Of a stretch of 64,000 nucleotides of DNA, positions 24,977 to 38,741 are shown piece after piece. Within the stretch, counting starts at the first letter, position 1; each line of letters begins with the position of its first letter. Source of the DNA: Circinella umbellata (Eukaryota > Mucoromycota > Mucoromycetes > Mucorales > Lichtheimiaceae); contig JAIWNF010000025.1 in assembly GCA_025093555.1 (NCBI GenBank), positions 124,001-188,000 of the forward strand, written 5' to 3'. The notes beneath the pieces were generated by a model that was not told the origin of the DNA, did no database searches, and saw nothing but the letters and a program-made list of their open reading frames with translations. Position numbers and translations under genes: made by a program.

Positions 24977-26160
24977 CGTATATTACTGATTTATCTACAG
25001 TGTTGTGTGACTTTCTCGACTTTATGGTTAATAAAGGGTTAATGCAAGCAGCACAAAAACAAGGGAACATATTTTGAGAAGCTATAATGATAATTCTGAC
25101 TATTTTACAACATCAATACCATCCTCTACAACAATACTTACTGGCTGGTCTAGAATCTACAACACCACCATCATCACCAAAAAAGAGGACAAATTTCGTC
25201 TGGAAATTCAATCTCCAAACTAGTTGCAAACAGGTAGGTGAGAATTTACATTTGATAGTTAAAAAGAGCAGCCAAAACTATGTCATTACGTTTATAGTGA
25301 TATATAATCAACAATTGACCTGTCCACTATTAATGAAAATTCACACAACTATCCATATAAGAATCATTGTTGTTTGAAGTTAGAGTTTTCATTGTATACG
25401 TACACTATCAGTTTTACTGTTTTCGCTCAACAAGGTTATTGATGGGCGTATAATATGCTTTACATTATATAGTTATAATTGATTGACATACTTTGTGATA
25501 AGAGTAATCACTAAATAAAAAGCATGTGAGTAACATAAATACAATCAATGTTGGTACTGAAATAGATTGACAGTTACTGTCTTCTAAACAAGCTAATTTG
25601 TATAACTTTTTTTTTATGATAGAGAACTAATAAAACTCTTGTGACTATACCTGGAAAAAACAAGTAAATTAACGGGACCCTTACTATAGTACATGATCCA
25701 TATTTTCGAGCTGTTTGGTAAATATTAATATTACCTTCTAAAATTGCATTATGCAAAATATAATTTCAAGATAACAGTTTAACTTATTAAAATATTTATA
25801 GATACAGAGCAGAGTACATTTCAACAATAATAGGAAGATTAAAAGTGATTGGTGAATCAGATAGTGATAGTAAATTACGTCGGTGGGTTTTGATTTACAG
25901 ACATCTTGGGGAACAATATGATCTTTTCATTGGTGAAGATAAGTCGGGCAGTGCATCTGCAACTGATATAAAGAAAGATTCAAAAAAATGTGATAATGTT
26001 CGTATTGATATGTTAAAAGCGGGAACATCAATGAGCGAGCTTGTTGAGAATCTTGAAGCCACCGCCCAGACGTACAGTATAGGCAAATTCAAAATCATGA
26101 TGCCGTCACCCCATTACGTACATAAATTATCCAACGTCAGCCCTATCACACTCTTTTAAT
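24729..26160 (+). pseudogene. pseudogene 2 of the PD-(D/E)XK-like family (copy 1)
   Basis: Remnants of exons 2 to 6 of the intact gene occur in order: exon 2 near 24790-24945, exon 3 near 25000-25215, exon 4 near 25310-25375, exon 5 near 25680-25718 and exon 6 near 25801-26070. It has lost exon 1 and recognisable exon 7, has in-frame stops, and a former AAAAAAACT in exon 2 has grown to a 29-bp A run. The Glu-Asp-Lys motif is intact here (FIGEDKSG), unlike in relic 1. Confidence 0.8.
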
Positions 26161-26577
26161 TTTCTTTTATCTTTATATACTTATTATTATATGATTCATA
26201 TAAGTTATTTATTTAACTATTATGTTTACACTAAAACCTTATTTAATTGGATTGGTGTATTTTCTTTTTCTTTCCATTTTATATAACCTGATCCACCTTT
26301 TCAATATCAAATGTTTCAATTCTTCAGCCCAGTACTGTAGCCCGAACCTAAAAATCATAACTTAAATAGTGACTGAATCATATAAAAACTTGATGCTTTT
26401 CAAAAAAAAAACGATATCTTGATCTTTTCCAGAGGAGTATTATTAAACGCATTCGTATACCTGACAATATACCTTTGTTATATTCTTTTTTTTGTATCCA
26501 TATTCATCCTGATTCCGGAAAACCTATTTTAAGTCTGCAAAATTTTACAAAGTATGATATGTCATTTTTTTTTTAAA

Positions 26578-27010
26578 AAAAAATTGGCTGATATTTCGAT
26601 TCAACCCACGCATACTATTCACAGATGTTTGCACCCGGTGTAATTAAGGAACACACACAACTAGAAATATTTATGTATCAACATACACTACATTTATCTT
26701 GGTTGCATCATCTCGAAAAGAAATGCTTAAAACAGCCAGCTATTACATGTTTACCGAAAAAGAAGGTCGAACAATTGAATATTTCTATTTTACGTGTAAT
26801 TGGTAAATTGAAGAATTAGAGTATTACAGAAAAGGGACCCATTGGTTAATTTCTAACTTTGAAAAGACTGTAGTAATCCCAATGTTCCAAGTATCATTAC
26901 TGGATAGTCGATCGACTGAGCAAGCGGGAAATAATGACCAGAAAGAAACGGACTGTGCTACGTATTATGTTACGACAAGCACTTTACCAGCAGTTCTGAA
27001 TACAGTATGA
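26578..27010 (+). pseudogene. unidentified coding relic (copy 1)
   Basis: After an AG acceptor at about 26624 an open stretch reads MFAPGVIKEHTQLEIF and on through KQPAITCLPKKKVEQLN to a stop at 26819. In a second frame a further open stretch (THWLISNFEKTVVIPMFQ) runs to a stop near 27009. The composition looks like real protein, so this is probably a broken two-exon gene or the 3' part of an old family member. I do not recognise the family. Confidence 0.4.
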
Positions 27011-27875
27011 CTGATATATAAGAAAGATATATATAATGTAGCATATAGCAGATTGAGAAATGTTTAAACATTCTTAAAAACAATGCATTTCGTCATATAT
27101 ATACTAAACAATAAAATATAGGTTCAACGATACAAATAGTGTTTATGTACTTTGTAAAAGAAGATGCTTGTCAGATTTGACGTGTTCTGCAATATGAATA
27201 TTCATAATGTATATTTAAAAGTACCGCGGTTAGTAATTAGATGATTAATCTCATATTTTTATTTATCTATTTCAATAAACAATCAATTTCTACTTTGTAT
27301 CGCACTATTTATCAGTTTTTTATTATCTCATTATACAGCCTCAATGTCACAAAATATTGTTGTTATGGTTAGCAACCACGAATGTTATTACCTGACATCA
27401 TCATCCTACGTACTTCTTCTTGTAAATCCATAATAACTATAGAAAAAAAAATGGACCTCTGCTTTAAAAATAAATGTAGCTTCTCATGTTTCTACTGGAA
27501 AATTAGCCCGAGATTTTATCGCACCAGGCTCAATATTTGGTTTGTTTACTAACATAGGTTTTCTTGGTGCTGTGTGTACGTGATATTTTGCACCCTTTCA
27601 CGATGAGTTTCAAGCATAGATCCGCGCATCAACCATTTTGGATAACATAGGGAATGTAGATAAAATGAAGAGGAGAATTATTTATTTATATTAATTCTTG
27701 ACTGCGATAGATTAATAAATATAAAGTGAAATAAGTGAGTATTTATTGCATTATTACATCACCTATCTGATGCTGAAAGTGTATTTTAATGCAAAATGTG
27801 TCCGGTCGGTGACTCAAGCTAAACCCACACTTCTCTTTTCTTTTTTTTTTTTTTTCTCTGTCAAAATTATTTACA

Positions 27876-28322
27876 ATGGGTCATAATATCGACAAACGAA
27901 CAAAGTTTATTGAAGAAGATGGTACAATAAAAAAATGATTATATAATAAAATCTAGATGAACATTCAATGTTACTAAAAATAATATTGCTAATCTTTTTA
28001 TTACAAATAATAATAAAAAGTACATGGTGTTTCACAAGTCATTAAAATGTATCTCCAGAATACAAGAGTCAAACACTGGTCAGCAAATGATGCTGTGGAC
28101 GAGGTACTTTCAAATTATCGGGTTAGAAGCGCACCGGATGCCATTGAAGTCATGAAAAATGAATGGGCAACTTGTCTTGGTAAATTCCTAAAGAAAGAAG
28201 AAAAAACTTTACCGCAGCAAGCTGTAAAACGAGTGCAGCTTTTCAAAAAAACTGCAGTAAATACTATCCGTGCGCCATTTATTTGTTCCAAGTTCACTAA
28301 TAGTGAGCAACAGGTAAACACT

Positions 28323-28378
<56 letters not shown>

Positions 28379-30198
28379 ATCCGATGGAACATATTACTAA
28401 AATAGCTACGTATTGTAGGATCTCCTTGACTTTATGGTCGATAAAAATTTAATGCGAACAACAGATCAACGAAATAAAAGATTAAGAAGCTATGATGATG
28501 CTCCCGAGTATAACAAAGATTCTTCTATAATACCAGTATCGTCTTCCACAACAACAACAACAGTACCAGCTGCACTAGAATCTACTACTACTACTACTAC
28601 TACACCGCCACCATCATCATCATCATCATCATCATCAATAAAAAGAGCACGAATTTCGTCTGAAGATATGATTTCAAAACTAGTTGCAGACAGGTAAATA
28701 TTAATGAGAGTTTACATTTGATAGTTAAAAGAACAGCCAAAACTGATATACTAAATTATTGTTGTCATTAAATTTACAGCGGTACAGAAGCAACAATTGA
28801 CTTAGGCACTATTGATGAAAATTCACCCAATTTTTCATATAAAAAAAAGCTAATGAATCGTTATTGTTTGAAGCTAGAATTTGCATTGACAATGGATGAA
28901 CACGAAATCTTGACAACCTTAGCAGAAGGTAAAGATGTAGATTCGCTGATTTCATTACGAGATGATTTGTTTTCGAGACCCAAGAACACTATCACACCTA
29001 ATATTGAGTACATCAGAACAGCTATTCATCATCTGTAAGTAATAATACTAAAATTAAAGTAATATTATTTTTATTTTAAAATATGATTGAAAACTTAATT
29101 TTATAATTTGTTTTTTTTTTAAAAAAAAAATAGTATTACCTTATATGAAAAACGTCATCTTCTTTATCCACTTCATAACGAGGCATTTTATCAAATTCAT
29201 GTATACTCTCATCTTCTGGATGGTATTTTGCTACATGATCCTGATTTCCGGGTTGTTCGGTAACTATCAATATTGAAGTTATATTACCTTTTAAAATCAC
29301 AGTAAAATATAATTTCAAAATAATAGTTTAACACATTGAAATATTTATAAATACAGAACCGAATGCAATTCAACAGTAGCAAGAAGATTAAAAGCGATTG
29401 ATGAATTAGATAATGATAGTAAATTACGTCGGTGGGATTTGATTTACAGACATCTTGGGGAACAATATGATCTTTTCATTGGTGAAGATAAACCGGGCAG
29501 TGCATCTGCAACTGATATAAAGAAAGATTCAAAAAAATGTGATAATGTTCGTATTGATATGTTAAAAGCGGCCGCAAATGGAACATCAATGAGCGAGCTT
29601 GTTGAGGATCTTGAAGCCATTACTGCTCAGACGTACGGTTTAGAAATGACGATCAGAGGTACAAGAAAAATCGGAGATACATTTGTACATTATACTAAGG
29701 CAAAAGCTACCATCCCTGCAACAATTACTTCAAAATGCACAGCACTTGCTGAGTTTATGTTAGTTGTAATATCCTTGAAGGTATTATGTAATATGTGTTT
29801 CTTTATCTATACTATGTTTTCTATCTCTAACGTTTGTTTTTATATTATTATTTATGTGTAAAATATATCAGCGCGCCACCATGTTGAATTTCATTAAGCT
29901 CCAGATCGCATGGGAGTCATTATCTTCATATCATGTTCAATTTTTGTCTAATGGTGAAGATTCTCCAGATTCCAGTCCCGAGTCAAAAAGCTGTGTTAAT
30001 CTTGATTCAGAAGCAGTAAGAAAGTACAAGGATTTACGATTGAAAATGCATTTGGATAAAGCGAAAAAGGATATGAAAGAAGTGAAAGTTGAAGATCATG
30101 TTTTAGTGGCTGACAATTTAGAAATGCTCTTTATGCTTGCTTTATCAAAAAATATTGATACACCAACCAACGACAAAGACGATGAAAAAAATGATTGA
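27876..30198 (+). CDS. PD-(D/E)XK nuclease-like family protein, intact copy 1, 581 aa
   Basis: Seven exons: 27876-27921, 28021-28313, 28419-28693, 28780-29034, 29134-29259, 29357-29780, 29872-30198 (1746 nt, all phases agree). Residues 114-204 hold low-complexity Thr and Ser tracts encoded by triplet repeats. Exon 6 has Glu334, then RRWD with Asp359, then FIGEDK with Glu375 and Lys377, then KKDSKKCDNVRIDML. This order and spacing (E ... D ... ExK ... helix with polar residues) fits a PD-(D/E)XK nuclease fold and resembles a family I recall as abundant in Mucorales, of unknown function. The C-terminus is acidic and Lys-rich. The weakest points are the short first exon and the acceptor AAAAAG at 28020. 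Intron 2 carries a TA/TG microsatellite. Tandem relatives upstream are broken. Nuclease activity is inference. Confidence 0.68.
28326..28378. repeat. compound TA/TG microsatellite in intron 2 (copy 1)
   Basis: A TA run turns directly into a TG run within the second intron. The same tract occurs at 40490-40542 in copy 2 with apparently unchanged length, although such tracts normally mutate quickly. This supports a recent duplication or gene conversion. Confidence 0.9.
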
Positions 30199-31130
30199 AC
30201 CAAATTCTATCATACTTATTTGCTTTATAAATTGTACATACTTTTATTATATCACACTCACACTCATATTTTTACAGTTTATTATATCACACACACACAC
30301 ATACACACACAAATATTTTTACATTTTATTATATCCCACATATATCCACTCATCTTATTACATAAAGTCAACATTATTGTATAGTACAATCACTTTTATA
30401 TATATCAGAAGTATCAAAAGTATCACAGAAATTATAAAGTTTTATTCAAAGGCATTGCTAATATTACAACAGTTGAGATAGCTGGAAAGTACCATTAACT
30501 CTGTCATCTGTGATACATCGAAAAAGTAGTTAAACGCTTCTTCCAGTCTTGTCAAAACAAAAGACATACTTTGATATGTATCATGAATTCACTTTTTTAC
30601 GTCGTTGGTATTAATAATCAGTCTGTCGTGAATAATAAAAAATTGACTTGTAGAAATTTTGGGCATTTGATAACTTACTGCATTTGTCTTTATATCCACT
30701 GCCACTTTATGTGGAATTAAAAGTGTAGAATCTCACGTTTCAGAATATCAATACGATATACATAGAGGCCTGTAATAATCATCGACCTCTTTATTCAATA
30801 GCTTTGTTTGTCCAAATAAATAAATAAAAGAGCGACAAAAGCAAATCATTTTGGTATGATCTAATTTTCCCTCAATGCACCAGATGCCAATTTATCTCTA
30901 TAGTGACGACAACACAAAGTAAGATTGGTCAATGATGGGAGGGTAGCAAAGGAACCACTTTTTTAATTCAGGGTAACACCGTGCATTCCATAAAAAACAT
31001 TATTTTTCATATAGTACCGATAGTAGCTGTTATTGAAATAAATAATTGCGTCATTCAAGCGGAAGATAAAGCATACCAATTTAACGTTTCTTCTTTCCTC
31101 TCGTCAGATTACTCCTCTACAGATGACACT

Positions 31131-32208
31131 CGCCAGTGCTTAAAGTAACTCGATTCAGCAGCTTCTCTGGTTGCTGGCAGTCTTTACCTGGTTTTCATTT
31201 TGGCGGCAACAGTGGCTTTAGCCTGATCCTTCAAAATGAAGAGTTTTTTCTTGCTTCATAACGCGCAAATGTAGAGTTCAAGGTATAATTATATTTTTAT
31301 TGCGAAAGTATATGTATCGTGGTTAATAAAGGACTACTAATTGAATCTGTTGTGTATATTAGCTATCGTGGAAATAGGTTACTTGAAGTACTTTGCAGGA
31401 CTTACTCGCCAGTGCTTAAAGTAACTCGATTCAGCAGCACTTGTGGTTGTTGACAGTCTTTGCCTGGTTTTCATTTTGGCGGCAACAGTGGCTTTAGCCT
31501 GATCCTTCAAAATGAAGAGTTTTTTCTTGCTTCATAACGCGCAAATGTAGAGTTCAAGGTATAATTATATTTTTATTGCGAGAGTATATGTATCGTGGTT
31601 AATAAAGGACTACTAATTGAATCTGTTGTGTATATTAGCTATCGTGGAAATAGGTTACTTGAAGTACTTTGCAGGACTTACTCGCCAGTGCTTAAAGTAA
31701 CTCGATTCAGCAGCACTTGTGGTTGTTGACAGTCTTTGCCTGGTTTTCACTTTGGCGGCAACAGTGGCTTTAGCCTGATCCTTCAAAATGAAGAGTTTTT
31801 TCTTGCTTCATAACGCGCAAATGTAGAGTTCAAGGTATAATTATATTTTTATTGCGAAAGTATATGTATCGTGGTTAATAAAGGATTACTAATTGAATCT
31901 GTTGTGTATATTAGCTATCGTGGAAATAGGTTACTTGAAGTACTTTGCAGGACTTACTCGCCAGTGCTTAAAGTAACTCGATTCAGCAGCACTTGTGGTT
32001 GTTGACAGTCTTTGCCTGGTTTTCACTTTGGCGGCAACAGTGGCTTTAGCCTGATCCTTCAAAATGAAGAGTTTTTTCTTGCTTCATAACGCGCAAATGT
32101 AGAGTTCAAGGTATAATTATATTTTTATTGCGAAAGTATATGTATCGTGGTTAATGAAGCATTACTAATTGAATCTGTTGTGTATATTAGCTATCGTGGA
32201 AATAGGTT
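31131..32208. repeat. 276-bp tandem repeat, 3.9 units
   Basis: Units start with CGCCAGTGCTTAAAGTAACT at 31131, 31407, 31683 and 31959, exactly 276 bp apart. The first unit is the most diverged, and the last breaks off about 26 bp early. No open frame runs through the unit. It lies between the two large duplicated segments and does not recur elsewhere in the window. The flanks (30835-31130 and 32209-32741) contain no gene that I can see. Confidence 0.93.
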
Positions 32209-34091
32209 GCTTTTAAAAGTAATCAAAATTGTTATTGATTTACATATAAGCTTTGTCTGCTGAAGTATATTGCTTTTTACTGTGTATCTTAATGAGGGTG
32301 TAGCTAAATAAAAAGAAACGTCAGTGTATTATTATATTTTAACAATTATGTTCAGTATCATTAGCGTTCGATTTTCTTTTTTTTATATCTTGCCAGTATA
32401 CATTGCCAGAGGGAGTGGAAGCTATTTAATAGGAAAATGACTATAATACTTGTCACCATTGGCTACCTTGTTTGATAATAAAACATGTTAAATATAACAC
32501 TCCTTTTAAATGTGATCTGCTTTAGTATTTATGATGTTATAAACGTGCACAGGTTAATTAACGTATCGTTGAAAGCACACTCTTATTTTTTCTTTCTGTT
32601 TTTCAATAACGTCGAGTTTAGTTTAGTTTGACCATCTTTAAATTATAGCTTAGTGAAGATCTAAATTTCAATTGTTAAAGCAAGCTCGTGTTTCAATATT
32701 ACATTTATAGCCTTTTTAATTTTTACTGGAAAAGTATTCGTATCCTGCAAATTTTTATTGCTTTTCTTCCCCGGTTACCACAATACACCAAAGTACAGAC
32801 CAATAAAAATAGCTAACCCTAATAGACGTACGTAACTACATTGCTTTATTTAAGTCGTATATGAGTAATTTTTACTCGCAATATAAAAACAAAAAGAACG
32901 AGGAAGGAAAGATAATAATGTTTACTATTATATACTAAATAACTATCCCATTTGTCTTTATGAATGATGATGCTACGTATGAATACGTGTGTAATGAATA
33001 TTTACCGAAAAATATCAATATGTATGATATATATGAAGTAAGCTGGGTCAATGCTTCTTTCCTTTCGGGCACACCAACCTGGGATTAATTATTACTTTTA
33101 TTCTGTTTCCACTGTATAGGACACCTTTTGGATGATTATGCAATCATACAATGATGCTGTACAACTTTTTTTACACATAAAGAAAAACGTTTTGAATCTA
33201 TAATAATTGAAACGTCAGGATCCACAAGAATCGGGGTCCATTCAGAAAAAATATGCTTTTTTTTGTTTAATACGTAGAGCATTGATGTTTACTTCTTTGA
33301 CTGTAATATACTATTCTGTATACTTACATAACTTGACAAATATCGCGAGTACGCTACTTTATGAATATGACATTTTTGATTTTGTACCAAATCCATAACT
33401 CAATATTCTTATTATTTGTGGATTGTAATCGTTTTTCACGGGTCTTTTGATATACAATCGCTGGTAAAAAAAAAAAACAGACGCAACGTTCCTTGCCTCA
33501 CATCTTGTTTAAAAGAAGTTGCTTCGATATAAATCAAAGTAAACCAGGTGTTCACTTAGATATACATAATCTGTACAGCACACGCACTCTCCTTTAGTTG
33601 CTCTACCCTCCAGGTAGTACTCAAACTGTTTCACTGTATGGTTTTTTCGTCTTGGCGACAATCATATTTTTTAACGCCCTTATATTTCTATGGTTACTTA
33701 CAATATTTCTTATTGTTGAAACAAACCATCTTTTGTCTGGGTTACCTTTGATATTGCAGGAACCCTATTTGGTTTTATGTAAAGTCAAATTCAGTTGTAT
33801 AACACCCAATCGCGTCTTGAATTATGAAAAATGCTTTACATTCCAAAAACCAAAAACGTAAATATATTAAATCTACCGTTGCATAACCATAATGTCATTT
33901 GGGAGACATTGCAGAAAATGTACACAGCAAATAATTCGACTAGTCATTTGGCGCCGTCTTATTGGCTGACATCCATTATGAAATAAGCTAATCTGGAGGT
34001 TTTTTTAAAAACCTACTGTATCACCTATTGTTAAGGTATCACAAAATGACAAACTACGTGATATTATTGGTGCGTGCTGCGACACATTTTT

Positions 34092-34158
34092 GTCGAAGCT
34101 TCGACACTTTTACGACAAAGGAATGACACTTTTCCGCCATTGCAAACAGTATAAATAG
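34092..34158 (+). promoter_or_regulatory. palindrome plus TATA box without a gene (copy 2)
   Basis: This is the counterpart of 19528-19583: palindrome TCGAAGCTTCGA at 34093-34104 and TATAAATAG at 34150-34158, with the intervening spacer a few bases longer. Conservation of both elements in the diverged left part of the duplication is the main support. Confidence 0.35.
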
Positions 34159-35398
34159 CCCCAAGATAATTTAAATAAATGTTTTCTTCAGTTCTATCTT
34201 TACCTTTAAAATCTTTCAGCCTTTTAACAATTAAGTTGACCTAAAAATAGTTTTCTTGGAGCATAAAGTCTCTTAAACTCACTATAAGATTTCTCTTTCG
34301 TGGATTTAGACGTAATAATCCTGAATATAAGAACTCCCACAACCCATATTTATATTCTATTTTATGTGATCTATTATTCAAATACAACAACATAGTGTAT
34401 TATTTCTTTTATTATTTTATATCTTTTTACGAAGTACTTCAATCACACATTGAACGCTTCACTACAAGACAAAAAAGGCATTGCTGTTTTATTTTTTTCT
34501 CGCTTTCAACAACTTAAATATATATTATTACTAACGAGTTCTCAACAGGTAGCCTTCAGTCGAGTGCAGTTTAACTAAACAAAAAATAGTGAGTTATTGG
34601 AAATAGGAATTTTTTGAACAACGTGATCGATTCGAGCCAACTTGTTAATTACTACGTATTACTACTATTTAATGAATCAACTACGTATACGTACGTAAAC
34701 AGTTGTGTACAATAAACTTTTCAGTGCTGAGGGGGCTCCATTCCTACTCATCGACGCAGTATACTCTATAACTGTCACTTGAATAGAAGAAATGTTCGTC
34801 GTAAGATTGAATCTGGAAACATAAACCGAAGACTTTACCTAAATTATTTGTTTGGCCAATATTTTAAATGACTACGTATACATAAGGCACAAAGTCAAAT
34901 CTTACAGCACGTCGGTATTTGCCTGCAACAAGATGCATTTGCACATGGTCAACTCTATGGTGCTCTCTCCAGAGCGAAAATCCAAATAATATATACATTG
35001 CTACCAATCTGTCTTTATTTACTGCCACAGTACCATCTAGCGACAACATTGTATACCATGAGATACTATTAACACCACCACTAGCAACATGGGCTGAACA
35101 AACTACAACTACTACTACTACTTAGACTTTTCGTTCTCTTATTCACCACTGTCATATATTGTTTGTTTCTTTCTTTAATATATTCTCTCTTTTTACAGCT
35201 GGTTTTTTTCTCTCCCAATAATTATAAATATATCATACAGTAAAAGAATTAGCGGTTTAGCATTATTTACTGTATAAATAATAGGTCAGGCTATCATAGT
35301 TATAAAATTTAGTGGTAAACTACGTACAATAAGTAAAATGATAAAAAAGAGAAGAAAAAAAGTTATTCTACGTATCTTTCAAAGTAGACTATTTCTTT

Positions 35399-35571
35399 TC
35401 CACAACTCATATATAAAGTACGTATTTGTTTTCACCAACTTAATATGAAGCATTTGTTTCCATAACTTCATATAAAGCATTTTGTTTCTACAACCTCGGA
35501 TACAGCATTTTTTCTACAGCCTCAGATGCAGCATTTTTTCCACAACCTCAGATATAACAATTTCCCCACAG
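35399..35571. repeat. degenerate minisatellite of about 30 bp (copy 2)
   Basis: Same array as 20832-21004, apparently with the same unit number. This shows that it has not changed length since the duplication. Confidence 0.7.
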
Positions 35572-36188
35572 CGAATGCGCAGCGAAACCGTATGCCGTTA
35601 AATGACCCGAAGCGAAGCGAAGGGGCTCATTTAGACAGGCCCATCGTGAAATAAGAAGATAGATTTGGCCCCGTTATGATTTGAGGCAGGAAGAGATTGA
35701 TTATTAATAAAGATAAGTTATGCCAAAAAATGTACATATTCATTATAATTACGTACAATAATCTTAATAATTTTGTAATAGTGTTGTTATACTAAAATAA
35801 CTATGGATACTGGCACATTAAATGTACGCAATCATAAAGAAAGAATACATAGTCAGATATAGTGTCGGCACAAAAAAACATTTGTATCTGTGTTTGTGTG
35901 CTCACTTGTCTGTTAAGCGAGCATATGGCGAGGAAGTGTGTTCGTTATGTTTGTTACATTTGCAAAGAGAATAGATCTTGCAAAGTGCTGGTTGGCTACA
36001 TATTTGACATATTTTATTATCTACTTTTGAGATATGATCACATTTTGATATGTATCTAATTTGTATAGCTATACTGAACACCTGCCCAGTAACGCTTTAT
36101 GCATCAAACAAAGATTAGATACGGTACGTAACAAAATATTAGGTGTTTTTTTGTTATGGTTAAATCTTGATATATTACCTAACTAGTA

Positions 36189-36268
36189 CAGTAGAACCCC
36201 GGTAAATTCAGAGTTACACTTTCTGTGAAAACAAGGGTAATATGTAAATTACCGAGCACCACCAGACC
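36189..36268. mobile_element. possible solo end of a pogo/Tigger-type transposon (copy 2)
   Basis: Duplicate of the relic at 21621, carried along in the segmental duplication and likewise preceded by TA. It is not an independent insertion. Confidence 0.3.
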
Positions 36269-36428
36269 AAACTAAATATCCTTTAATGGCTGGTCAATTA
36301 TAAATGGTATATCACACAAAAGCAAATACGTACAGTCTAAAGCACACTTTATATACGTTCATTATGCGTGTACATATACGATACTTTTATTCATGCTATA
36401 CAATAAAGCCATATTATAATATTTATCG

Positions 36429-36728
36429 ACAAGCAGCAGTAGAAAAAAAAATTAAAAGTTTTTACATAGTTGAATCGGGTAGTGATATAAACTTGTGTCG
36501 TTGGGATTTGATCTACAGATACGGTCTTTTTATTGGTGAGGACAATCCGGGTGGTACGTCGACAATCAATACAAAGAAGGATTCGAAAAAAAGTGATAAT
36601 GCTCGTACTGATATGTTAAAAGCGGTAGCAAATGGGGCATTAATGGGCGAGCTTTGTTGAAGATCTTGAAATCATTCCTGCTCAGACGCCCAGTTTAGAA
36701 GAAACACGAGGAATATCGTTGGTACGTT
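36429..36728 (+). pseudogene. relic 1 of the PD-(D/E)XK-like family (copy 2)
   Basis: This duplicate of 21861-22160 carries the same Lys-to-Asn change and the same early stop. The damage therefore predates the segmental duplication. Confidence 0.75.
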
Positions 36729-36890
36729 AATGTGTATGCGATTCTACAGCATCGCGATAAGTTTTTAAGCATAGATTCGCGCATTGAATCATCTAAACAA
36801 GAAAAAGCAAAAATCCTTACATTGCCCCTTACGTATTTTCTCTTTCTCTTTTATAAAACTAATACGTTAATAAAAAGTACGTGATTCAAT

Positions 36891-37006
36891 ATAAAAGAAA
36901 AAGCAAGCTGTTCTTTCCAATCAAATACTCAACTCTAAAATAGGGCCAATATATAAGGGTTTGAAGAAAAAGTCTTACCGCAGCGAAGTTTTGAAGAAAG
37001 TGCAGT

Positions 37007-37046
<40 letters not shown>

Positions 37047-37109
37047 ACAGCAAAGACAATCTATGCCCTAATTATTTGTTCTAAGCTCATTGATAACGAG
37101 CAAAAGGTA

Positions 37110-37140
<31 letters not shown>

Positions 37141-38324
37141 CGTATATTACTGATTTATCTACAGTGTTGTGTGACTTTCTCGACTTTATGGTTAATAAAG
37201 GGTTAATGCAAGCAGCACAAAAACAAGGGAACATATTTTGAGAAGCTATAATGATAATTCTGACTATTTTACAACATCAATACCATCCTCTACAACAATA
37301 CTTACTGGCTGGTCTAGAATCTACAACACCACCATCATCACCAAAAAAGAGGACAAATTTCGTCTGGAAATTCAATCTCCAAACTAGTTGCAAACAGGTA
37401 GGTGAGAATTTACATTTGATAGTTAAAAAGAGCAGCCAAAACTATGTCATTACGTTTATAGTGATATATAATCAACAATTGACCTGTCCACTATTAATGA
37501 AAATTCACACAACTATCCATATAAGAATCATTGTTGTTTGAAGTTAGAGTTTTCATTGTATACGTACACTATCAGTTTTACTGTTTTCGCTCAACAAGGT
37601 TATTGATGGGCGTATAATATGCTTTACATTATATAGTTATAATTGATTGACATACTTTGTGATAAGAGTAATCACTAAATAAAAAGCATGTGAGTAACAT
37701 AAATACAATCAATGTTGGTACTGAAATAGATTGACAGTTACTGTCTTCTAAACAAGCTAATTTGTATAACTTTTTTTTTATGATAGAGAACTAATAAAAC
37801 TCTTGTGACTATACCTGGAAAAAACAAGTAAATTAACGGGACCCTTACTATAGTACATGATCCATATTTTCGAGCTGTTTGGTAAATATTAATATTACCT
37901 TCTAAAATTGCATTATGCAAAATATAATTTCAAGATAACAGTTTAACTTATTAAAATATTTATAGATACAGAGCAGAGTACATTTCAACAATAATAGGAA
38001 GATTAAAAGTGATTGGTGAATCAGATAGTGATAGTAAATTACGTCGGTGGGTTTTGATTTACAGACATCTTGGGGAACAATATGATCTTTTCATTGGTGA
38101 AGATAAGTCGGGCAGTGCATCTGCAACTGATATAAAGAAAGATTCAAAAAAATGTGATAATGTTCGTATTGATATGTTAAAAGCGGGAACATCAATGAGC
38201 GAGCTTGTTGAGAATCTTGAAGCCACCGCCCAGACGTACAGTATAGGCAAATTCAAAATCATGATGCCGTCACCCCATTACGTACATAAATTATCCAACG
38301 TCAGCCCTATCACACTCTTTTAAT
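36891..38324 (+). pseudogene. pseudogene 2 of the PD-(D/E)XK-like family (copy 2)
   Basis: Same broken gene as 24729-26160, differing as far as I can see only in the A run (31 instead of 29). Its left edge coincides with the site where the transposon sits in copy 1. Confidence 0.8.
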
Positions 38325-38741
38325 TTTCTTTTATCTTTATATACTTATTATTATATGATTCATATAAGTTATTTATTTAACTATTATGTTTACACTAAAA
38401 CCTTATTTAATTGGATTGGTGTATTTTCTTTTTCTTTCCATTTTATATAACCTGATCCACCTTTTCAATATCAAATGTTTCAATTCTTCAGCCCAGTACT
38501 GTAGCCCGAACCTAAAAATCATAACTTAAATAGTGACTGAATCATATAAAAACTTGATGCTTTTCAAAAAAAAAACGATATCTTGATCTTTTCCAGAGGA
38601 GTATTATTAAACGCATTCGTATACCTGACAATATACCTTTGTTATATTCTTTTTTTTGTATCCATATTCATCCTGATTCCGGAAAACCTATTTTAAGTCT
38701 GCAAAATTTTACAAAGTATGATATGTCATTTTTTTTTTAAA

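Larger units (their letters stand above)
18100..30834. repeat. large direct duplication, copy 1 (about 12.7 kb with insertion)
   Basis: This segment matches 32742-42995 in the same orientation. The left part (18.1-20.72 kb) shows frequent substitutions and indels, including an extra 119 bp near 19338-19456 here. The right part (20.72-30.79 kb) matches almost base for base, apart from a 1-nt indel near 21355, a 2-nt difference in an A run near 24852 and the 2403-bp insertion described separately. The match fades out near 30834. The ends are judged by eye to within a few tens of bases. Confidence 0.9.

Noticed and set aside
30137..30481. Plus-strand frame of 114 codons after the intact family gene
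   Set aside because: It overlaps the last exon in another frame and continues into CA-repeat DNA giving Thr/His/Tyr runs. It is the 3' UTR.
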